From: an uncultured Alphaproteobacteria bacterium
Lineage (GTDB): Bacteria; Pseudomonadota; Alphaproteobacteria; UBA6615
DNA: 64,000 bases
Direction of reading: 5' to 3'
NCBI GenBank assembly: GCA_943787745.1
Contig: CALSNJ010000002.1
Span: forward strand, 818,125-882,124
Shown: piece after piece, positions 58,774 through 64,000 of the stretch
Position numbering within the stretch: the first letter of the stretch is position 1
Layout of the letters: every line of letters begins with the position of its first letter
The notes under the pieces: generated by a model
Database searches by the model: none
Seen by the model: the letters and a program-made list of their open reading frames with translations, nothing else
Told to the model about the DNA's origin: nothing
Made by a program: the position numbers and the translations under genes

Positions 58774-59649
58774 ATGTCCTACCTGCCCACATCTGAAGAT
58801 TTCGAAGACATCCTGTTCGAAGTTAAAGACAACGTCGCTTGGATCACGATCAACCGCCCGAACTCGCGCAATGCGTTTCGTGAGCACACGCTCGATGAAC
58901 TGATCGAGGCCTTCAAGTCGACCCGCAATGACGCCTCGATTGCCTGCGCGGTTGTCACCGGTGCGGGTGACCAGTCTTTCTCGGCCGGCGGCGACTTCGG
59001 CGCCATGATGAAGCTGAACTGGACCAACGCCTATCACTGGAATGACCGGATGCTGGGCACCGCCATGACCATTCGCGGCCTGCCGATCCCCGTCATTGCC
59101 ATGGTCAATGGCTGGTGCATGGGCGGCGGACATGAACTCGCGCTTTGGTGCGACATGGTGATCGCCTCCGACCGGGCCCATTTCGGTCAGTCCGGTGCCA
59201 AAGTTGGCGCCTGCCCGACTGTGGGTGCGACCCAGTACATTCCCCGTATCATCGGCGAGCGTCTGGCCCGCGAGATGATTTTCCTGGCGCGTACATTCTC
59301 GGCTCAGGAAGCTGTCGATATCGGCCTCATCAACAAGGTCGTCCCGCATGACGATCTGCTCGAAGAAACAAAAAAATGGTGCGAGACGATCAAGGGCCAC
59401 AGCGGTCAGACCATCCGCATGACCAAGAAATCCCTCAACCATGAGTCCGATGAGCTTTACGCATCGTGGCAGCATGGCATGGAGCTGTTGGCCCATGTCT
59501 GGGGCAGCGAAGAATCCATGGAGGGCATGCAGGCCTTCCTCGACAAGCGCAAGCCCGACTTCATGAAGTTCCGCATGAAGAACAAGGAAGTGGTCGATAC
59601 CTATCTCGATGATCTGGCCAACGACCGCAACCAGCTCAAGAAGGGCTAA
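58774..59649 (+). CDS. Enoyl-CoA hydratase/isomerase (crotonase) family protein
   Basis: A 291-residue crotonase-fold enzyme: VKDNVAWITINRPNSRNAFREHTLDELI, VVTGAGDQSFSAGGDFGAMM (oxyanion-hole region), NGWCMGGGHELALWCDMVIASDRAHFGQSGAKVGACPTVGATQYIPR. The second oxyanion-hole glycines (GGGHE) are present. ATG 58774 follows a GGGGGAGCCCC leader. The C-terminal motif resembles naphthoyl-CoA synthase/MenB-like and cyclohexenylcarboxyl-CoA hydratases in style (EESMEGMQAFLDKRKPDF). First gene of a plus-strand operon. Confidence 0.8.
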   Translation: MSYLPTSEDFEDILFEVKDNVAWITINRPNSRNAFREHTLDELIEAFKSTRNDASIACAVVTGAGDQSFSAGGDFGAMMKLNWTNAYHWNDRMLGTAMTIRGLPIPVIAMVNGWCMGGGHELALWCDMVIASDRAHFGQSGAKVGACPTVGATQYIPRIIGERLAREMIFLARTFSAQEAVDIGLINKVVPHDDLLEETKKWCETIKGHSGQTIRMTKKSLNHESDELYASWQHGMELLAHVWGSEESMEGMQAFLDKRKPDFMKFRMKNKEVVDTYLDDLANDRNQLKKG

Positions 59650-59659
59650 GTCCGAAACC

Positions 59660-60862
59660 ATGACAGGCACCGAAACTCCCGGCGCCCTCGACGGCATCCG
59701 CGTGATTGATCTCACGCGGGTGCTCGCAGGGCCGTTCTGCGCAATGATGCTCGGCGACATGGGTGCCGACGTGGTCAAAATCGAACAACCCGGTCGCGGC
59801 GACGACACGCGCGCCTGGGGGCCGCCATTCGTGGGAGAGGAATCCGCCTACTTCCTGGGGGCCAACCGCAACAAACGCGGCATGACCCTCAACCTGAAAG
59901 AAGAAAGCGCACGCTTGGTGCTCGCCGAATTGCTGCGTGACGCCGATGTGGTGATCGACAACTTCAAGCTCGGCACCATGGCGCGGTTCGGCTTTGACGA
60001 TGCCTGGTACGAAGAAAACGCACCCCATATCGTGCGTGCGTCGATCCTCGGCTATGGCTCCACCGGCCCGCGTGCGGGCCTGCCAGGCTATGACTTCCTG
60101 CTGCAGGCGGAAAGTGGCCTGATGAGCATCACCGGCGAAGCCGATGGCGATCCGATGAAACTCGGTGTGGCTATTGTCGATCTGTGTACCGGCATGTACG
60201 CGCTGTCCTCGATCCTCGCGGGATTGCAGGCACGACATTCGACCGGCAAAGGCCAGTATGTCGAAGTCTCGCTTTACGATACCGGCATATCCCTGCTCGC
60301 CAATGTCGCGGCAAACTATCTCGCCTCGGGCAAGGAAGCCGGACGCTACGGCAACGGACACCCCAATATTGTGCCTTACAACGCCTATCCCACACGCGAC
60401 GGCATGATCGCTCTGTCCGTCGGCAATGACGGGCAATTCCAGACCTTCTGTAATGCCGTGGGACAGGACGCATGGGCAGACGACGTTCGATTTACACGCA
60501 ACCGCGACCGTGTTGAAAACCGTGACGCCTGTGACGCAATGATTTCTGAACTGTTGAAGACGGACGACACCGCCGCGTGGCTCGACAAACTTCAGTCCGC
60601 CGGTGTGTCTTGTGCTCCGATCAACACCGTCGCGCAGGCGCTGACTGCAGAACACACGATTGCACGCAAGCTGGTGACCAAGGCCACCCACAGCGTTGAG
60701 GGTGAAATTGATCTGCCAGGTATCCCCTTCCAACTCATGGGCACACCCGCAACCGTCCGTCGCGCACCGCCCACATTGGGTGAACACACCGAGGAAGTGC
60801 TCCGCGAAATCGGAAAATCGGCCGACGACATCGCCCGTCTGCGCAAGAGCGGCGCGATCTAA
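59660..60862 (+). CDS. CaiB/BaiF family III CoA transferase
   Basis: A 400-residue family III CoA transferase: LDGIRVIDLTRVLAGPFCAMMLGDMGADVVKIEQPGRGDDTRAWGPPF and PGYDFLLQAESGLMSITGE (catalytic Asp in GYDF). ATG 59660 is ten bases after the enoyl-CoA hydratase stop, so the two are co-expressed. It likely activates the organic acid degraded by the neighbouring operon, giving the CoA ester handled by the hydratase and dehydrogenase. Confidence 0.85.
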   Translation: MTGTETPGALDGIRVIDLTRVLAGPFCAMMLGDMGADVVKIEQPGRGDDTRAWGPPFVGEESAYFLGANRNKRGMTLNLKEESARLVLAELLRDADVVIDNFKLGTMARFGFDDAWYEENAPHIVRASILGYGSTGPRAGLPGYDFLLQAESGLMSITGEADGDPMKLGVAIVDLCTGMYALSSILAGLQARHSTGKGQYVEVSLYDTGISLLANVAANYLASGKEAGRYGNGHPNIVPYNAYPTRDGMIALSVGNDGQFQTFCNAVGQDAWADDVRFTRNRDRVENRDACDAMISELLKTDDTAAWLDKLQSAGVSCAPINTVAQALTAEHTIARKLVTKATHSVEGEIDLPGIPFQLMGTPATVRRAPPTLGEHTEEVLREIGKSADDIARLRKSGAI

Positions 60863-60933
60863 ATCGTTCCGTTTCGTCGCAAGTGACGTTCGCTCCAACG
60901 GGTGGGTAGATATCCGCACGTGTGAGAAACTGT

Positions 60934-60958
60934 CCTCTATCAAGAAACTTATTAGAGG
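60934..60958 (+). promoter_or_regulatory. Ribosome-site hairpin CCTCTA / TAGAGG before hydrolase gene
   Basis: A six-base perfect stem with a 13-base loop; the 3' arm AGAGG is the ribosome site 10 bases before ATG 60969. Weaker than the 18475 hairpin but of the same type. It may damp translation of the hydrolase relative to the upstream genes. Confidence 0.35.
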
Positions 60959-60968
60959 TTGAATCTCC

Positions 60969-61778
60969 ATGGCGAAACGAATTGACGTCGGACGCATCAC
61001 GCTCAATGTCGACGAAAAGGGTGATGGTCCGCCCTTCATCTTCATTCCCGGCCTTGTCGGGGTCATGAACTCCTGGGACTACCAGCGGGAAATCTTTTCC
61101 GACCGTTACCGCTGCATCTCCTTCGACCATCGTGGCGCCGGCGACAGTGACCGTCCCGGCCCCGACGGCTATTCGACCCAGCACATTGCCGATGACGTGA
61201 TCGCGCTCATGGACACGCTGGGTATTGAGAAGGCGCACGCTCTGGGCACGTCAACGGGCGGTGCGATTCTTCAGAATCTGGCCATCGACCATCCTGACCG
61301 TCTGCGTTGCTGCATCTTCTCCAACACCTGGACCAAGGCCGACGAATACATCCGCCGTGTCCAGATCGCACGCAAAGAGATCGCGCTGAACGAAGGCAAG
61401 GAAGCCTATGTGCGGGTCAGCTCGCTCTTCACCAACGGCTGCAATCAGTTCCGCTACAACCTCGACAAGGTGATGGAGCTTGAGAAACGCTCGCTGGAGA
61501 CCATCGCGGAACCCGATGTTCTCGCCGCACGCATCGACATGACTCTGAACCACGACCGGCTGGACGAGATCACGAAGATCAAGAACCCGTCACTGGTTGT
61601 CGGGACGCGCGACGATGCGACCGTGCCCTACTATTTCTCCGAAGACCTGCACGAAGCCATCGAAGGCTCGGAGCTGGTGATCGTCGAAGAAGGCGGGCAT
61701 TACTCGTACCGCCGCCACCCGGAAGAGTGGGCCGAGATCGTGGGGCCCTTCCTCGCGAAGTGGGAAGACAAAATCTGA
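60969..61778 (+). CDS. Alpha/beta-fold hydrolase
   Basis: A 269-residue alpha/beta hydrolase: GDGPPFIFIPGLVGVMNSWDYQRE (oxyanion region), DHRGAGDSDRPGPDGYST, nucleophile elbow ALGTSTGGAILQNLA (Ser in GTSTG), acid Asp in VVGTRDDATVPYYFSEDLHEAI and His in VIVEEGGHYSYRR. Likely hydrolyses an ester, lactone or a CoA thioester-derived ring (3-oxoadipate enol-lactonase style). It overlaps the next gene by TGATG, so the two are coupled. Confidence 0.82.
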   Translation: MAKRIDVGRITLNVDEKGDGPPFIFIPGLVGVMNSWDYQREIFSDRYRCISFDHRGAGDSDRPGPDGYSTQHIADDVIALMDTLGIEKAHALGTSTGGAILQNLAIDHPDRLRCCIFSNTWTKADEYIRRVQIARKEIALNEGKEAYVRVSSLFTNGCNQFRYNLDKVMELEKRSLETIAEPDVLAARIDMTLNHDRLDEITKIKNPSLVVGTRDDATVPYYFSEDLHEAIEGSELVIVEEGGHYSYRRHPEEWAEIVGPFLAKWEDKI

Positions 61779-62770
61779 TGCGCGTTGGTATCGTCGGAAT
61801 CGGCTGGTGGTCGGATGTTCTGGCTGGCGTGATCGCGAAAACCGACAAGCTCGAACTGCGGGCCGGTTTCACGCGCTCGCCGGAGAAGAACGCAAAATTT
61901 GCGGAGACCTTCAACTGCGAAGCGATGTCCTCTTATGAGGACATGCTCGCACTTGACGATCTCGACGGTGTCATCCTGACGACCCCCAATTCCGCCCATC
62001 TGCCGGGCACGTTGGCAGCGGCAGCAGCGGGCAAGCATGTATTTGTCGAAAAGCCGGTCTCCAACACCATTGCAGACGGGCGCGCGATGATTGCAGCCTG
62101 TGATGCGGCCAACGTCGTTCTTGCGGTGGGGCATTCCTACCGCCGTCACGGTGCCCTGCGCCATCTGAAGAAAATGATCGACGATGGCGAACTGGGGCGG
62201 GTCAGCCGGGCCGAGGGCATATTCTCAAATGACAATGGCCTGAAGTTGAAGCCGGGTGCCTGGCGCACCGATCCCGCCGAAATTCCCGGCGGCTGCCTGA
62301 TGCAGATCGGCATTCATCAGATCGACAATTTGCTCTATCTGCTTGGGGACGCGCAGGAACTGACCGCTTATGTCGACCGTCTGGAAACCGAACCGGAAAT
62401 CGAGGATGTGACTTCGGTTCTGATGCGCTTTCGGTCCGGGGCGATCGGTTTCGTCGCATCTGACTATATTTCTCCCCGCCGTTTCATGATCAACGTCCAT
62501 GGCACCAAGGGGAATGCCTTTTTCGACATGGACAATGACGGCCTGCGCGTTCAACGAACAGGCGAGAGCAAACCGTCTCCGGTCGTGTTTCCCCCGGCAG
62601 ATCATCTGCTGGCCGAATTGGAAGATTTTGCGGACGCCGCCAAAGAAGGCCGGAAGCCGGAAATCGATGGAACAGACGCGCTGAACCCCCTCGCCGTCGT
62701 ACTCGGAGCCGTTCAGTCTTCCAAAGAGGGCCGTTCGATCAGTCTCAAGGAAATCCTAGGCGAGGCCTGA
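61778..62770 (+). CDS. Gfo/Idh/MocA family oxidoreductase
   Basis: A 330-residue NAD(P)-dependent dehydrogenase: MRVGIVGIGWWSDVLAGVIAKTDKLELRAGFT, EKP motif HVFVEKPVSNTIADGRAMIAAC, and IPGGCLMQIGIHQIDNLLYLLGDAQELTAYV in the substrate domain. It closely resembles the 36025 gene in the GIGWW/GLGWWG start. Coupled to the alpha/beta hydrolase by TGATG, last gene of the plus-strand operon, and overlapping the convergent Ldh-family gene by 15 bases. Confidence 0.83.
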   Translation: MRVGIVGIGWWSDVLAGVIAKTDKLELRAGFTRSPEKNAKFAETFNCEAMSSYEDMLALDDLDGVILTTPNSAHLPGTLAAAAAGKHVFVEKPVSNTIADGRAMIAACDAANVVLAVGHSYRRHGALRHLKKMIDDGELGRVSRAEGIFSNDNGLKLKPGAWRTDPAEIPGGCLMQIGIHQIDNLLYLLGDAQELTAYVDRLETEPEIEDVTSVLMRFRSGAIGFVASDYISPRRFMINVHGTKGNAFFDMDNDGLRVQRTGESKPSPVVFPPADHLLAELEDFADAAKEGRKPEIDGTDALNPLAVVLGAVQSSKEGRSISLKEILGEA

Positions 62771-63841
62771 TATCTCGAGCGCCCGAGCGCGTTCCAGCCC
62801 GAGCAGTTCACCACCATCCAGCAATCCGGTCCAGGTGCGTTCGGGAATCGGAATACCATTGGCCCGCCGATCCTTTCGGGCCGCGCGTTCAGGATCACCG
62901 GGTACCAGAACCGGCTTGTCGGGATCTGCGGGTTTGGCGCTCTTCGTGTAGTCCGCCATTGCATCGACTTCCTGCTTGATCCAGTCGGCATCACCCAGAC
63001 GTGCCGGATCCATCACAATCATCGTCATTGTGTTGATGATGCCATCCAAACGTTTGTGACCAGGCTGAAGTGTTCCGCCGCCAGAAAGCGCGCCGGACAT
63101 CAGTTCAGCCATCAAGCACAATGCGTAACCCTTGTGTTCGGCAAACGCCCGCAATGCGCCCAGCGGTTGGCGAAACATCACACCCGGATCGCTACTGGGC
63201 TGTCCCTCGGAATCAATAATCCAGGCATCGGGCACCTGCTTGCCGGAATCATGCGCCACGCGAATTTTGCCCATCGCGACAACGCTCGTGGCCATATCAA
63301 GGATAATCGGTTCGTCCGGGTTGCTCGTCGGCATGGCCATCGTGACCGGGTTGGTGCCGAAACGCGCTTCGGCCCCACCAAAGGGCGCGACCATGGCCCA
63401 GTGATCAGTCACGTTCGTGAAATGGATCGAAACAAACCCGGCAGCAGCCACCATCTCGGCATATGTCCCCACCCGGCCGATATGGTGTGAGTTTTTGAGC
63501 GTCGCGACACAAATACCGCTCTCCTGCGCGCGCGCAATCGCGGCCTCTGTCACCTCTTCGGCAACGCGCTGGCCATAACCTTTGTGCCCGTCAAACTGAA
63601 GAAACGGCCCGTCATCATGCACGCAATCGGCTGGCGTATTGGGGACCAACAACCCGCGCTTAAGATTGTTGATATAGGTCGCAACAATCCCGATGCCGTG
63701 ACTGTCATGACCAGCTAGGTTGGCACCCACAAGGTGCTCGGAAACAATACGACACTCTTCCTCTTCGCTGCCCCCGAGACGGACCATCTCATGGATCAGA
63801 GCTGTTAACGCATCGACTTGAACGGTGACATCACCCGACAT
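62756..63841 (-). CDS. Ldh-family (malate/L-lactate dehydrogenase, YlbC/AllD-like) oxidoreductase
   Basis: A 361-residue member of the NAD(P)-dependent malate/ureidoglycolate/L-sulfolactate dehydrogenase family, which has its own fold. Visible family blocks: HLVGANLAGHDSHGIGIVATYINNLKRGLL, NSHHIGRVGTYAEMVAAAGFVSIHFTNV (catalytic His) and APFGGAEARFGTNPVTMAMPTSNPDEPIILDMATSVVA. ATG 63841 follows a GGGGGGA site at eight bases. It reduces or oxidises a 2-oxo/2-hydroxy acid; which is unknown. In a minus-strand operon with the SDR at the right edge. Confidence 0.84.
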   Translation of the reverse strand: MSGDVTVQVDALTALIHEMVRLGGSEEEECRIVSEHLVGANLAGHDSHGIGIVATYINNLKRGLLVPNTPADCVHDDGPFLQFDGHKGYGQRVAEEVTEAAIARAQESGICVATLKNSHHIGRVGTYAEMVAAAGFVSIHFTNVTDHWAMVAPFGGAEARFGTNPVTMAMPTSNPDEPIILDMATSVVAMGKIRVAHDSGKQVPDAWIIDSEGQPSSDPGVMFRQPLGALRAFAEHKGYALCLMAELMSGALSGGGTLQPGHKRLDGIINTMTMIVMDPARLGDADWIKQEVDAMADYTKSAKPADPDKPVLVPGDPERAARKDRRANGIPIPERTWTGLLDGGELLGLERARALEISGLA

Positions 63842-63878
63842 TAAAAATCCCCCCGGACCTCTTCACAAAAACGACGGA

Positions 63879-64000
63879 TCACACGACCGGTGTGCGCCCG
63901 CCATCAACATTGATCGCACAACCCGTCACATAAGAACCGGCATCCGAGACCAGAAAACAGGCCATGTTTGCGAACTCTTCGGCTTCGCCGATCCGACCGA
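63879..64000 (-). CDS. SDR-family oxidoreductase, C-terminal part (5' end outside window)
   Basis: The last 40 residues of a minus-strand reading frame: GRIGEAEEFANMACFLVSDAGSYVTGCAINVDGGRTPVV, then stop. This is the C-terminal signature of classical short-chain dehydrogenases (FLVSD...YVTG...VDGG). It ends 37 bases before the Ldh-family gene, so they likely share a transcript. Start and catalytic residues lie beyond 64000. Confidence 0.8.
   Translation of the reverse strand, partial: GRIGEAEEFANMACFLVSDAGSYVTGCAINVDGGRTPVV

Noticed and set aside
59636-61066. Minus-strand ORF of 476 residues
   Set aside because: Shadow of the CoA transferase and hydrolase on the plus strand.
1-64000. Search for tRNA, rRNA and mobile element genes
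   Set aside because: Intergenic gaps are short or filled with palindromes; no transposase, integrase, tRNA or rRNA sequence was recognised, but small RNAs cannot be excluded.

Overview
The window is high-GC, densely coded DNA with short operons, alphaproteobacterial-type intergenic palindromes and many CoA-ester and small-organic-acid genes. Together with a methylsuccinyl-CoA dehydrogenase of the ethylmalonyl-CoA pathway, this points to a metabolically versatile alphaproteobacterium (Rhodospirillales- or Rhodobacterales-like, probably free-living). I see no rRNA, tRNA, transposase, integrase, phage gene or CRISPR array. Clear intergenic signals are REP-like palindromes of at least three families, near 4.4-4.7, 7.7-8.0, 9.2-9.5, 23.7, 24.3, 30.9 and 32.5-32.7 kb.

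Layout. 1-4.1 kb (minus): a BMP-type ABC uptake system (binding protein and two permeases) followed by a formamidase cut by the window edge. 4.7-7.6 kb: ParB-like protein, cyclase-family hydrolase, AT-rich DUF2167 membrane protein, RraA-like protein. 8-11.1 kb: a mesaconyl-CoA C1-C4 CoA transferase homologue (mct) beside methylsuccinyl-CoA dehydrogenase (mcd); a mesaconyl-C4-CoA hydratase homologue lies at 43.9-44.7 kb. 11.4-22.3 kb: a tandem-domain protein of unknown function, an orphan 2-oxoacid dehydrogenase E1 pair, a flavin monooxygenase, a ThDP enzyme, an FAH-family hydrolase, a quinone reductase, and an operon of two Asp/Glu-racemase-like proteins with two EamA transporters. 22.4-35.6 kb: thiolase, SlyX, GIY-YIG, cupin, DinB, 2OG oxygenase, a frameshifted cinA, a second EamA pair, class II aldolase, FAD-linked oxidase, a CoA transferase and a frameshifted alcohol dehydrogenase. 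35.6-49.9 kb: three Gfo/Idh or hydroxyisobutyrate-type dehydrogenase loci, lipoproteins, a metallo-beta-lactamase-fold protein, a UGA-interrupted glutathione S-transferase, a ketopantoate-reductase-like protein and an orphan form II molybdenum hydroxylase large subunit. 50-64 kb: paired luciferase-like monooxygenases, a HutC-type GntR regulator, paired enolase-superfamily enzymes, hydroxyacyl-CoA dehydrogenase, enoyl-CoA hydratase, CoA transferase, hydrolase, Gfo/Idh and Ldh-family dehydrogenases; this reads as catabolism of an unidentified organic acid.

Most notable: (1) a GST reading frame with its own promoter and ribosome site in which UGA sits exactly at the conserved catalytic Cys, followed by a hairpin resembling a bacterial SECIS, so a candidate selenoprotein; (2) mct beside mcd, with a meh homologue 35 kb away, suggesting a link between the ethylmalonyl-CoA pathway and the glyoxylate-assimilation arm of the 3-hydroxypropionate bicycle; (3) six adjacent paralogue pairs; (4) two hairpins covering ribosome binding sites; (5) a shared GTTCTAGAA palindrome at the same distance before two Gfo/Idh genes.
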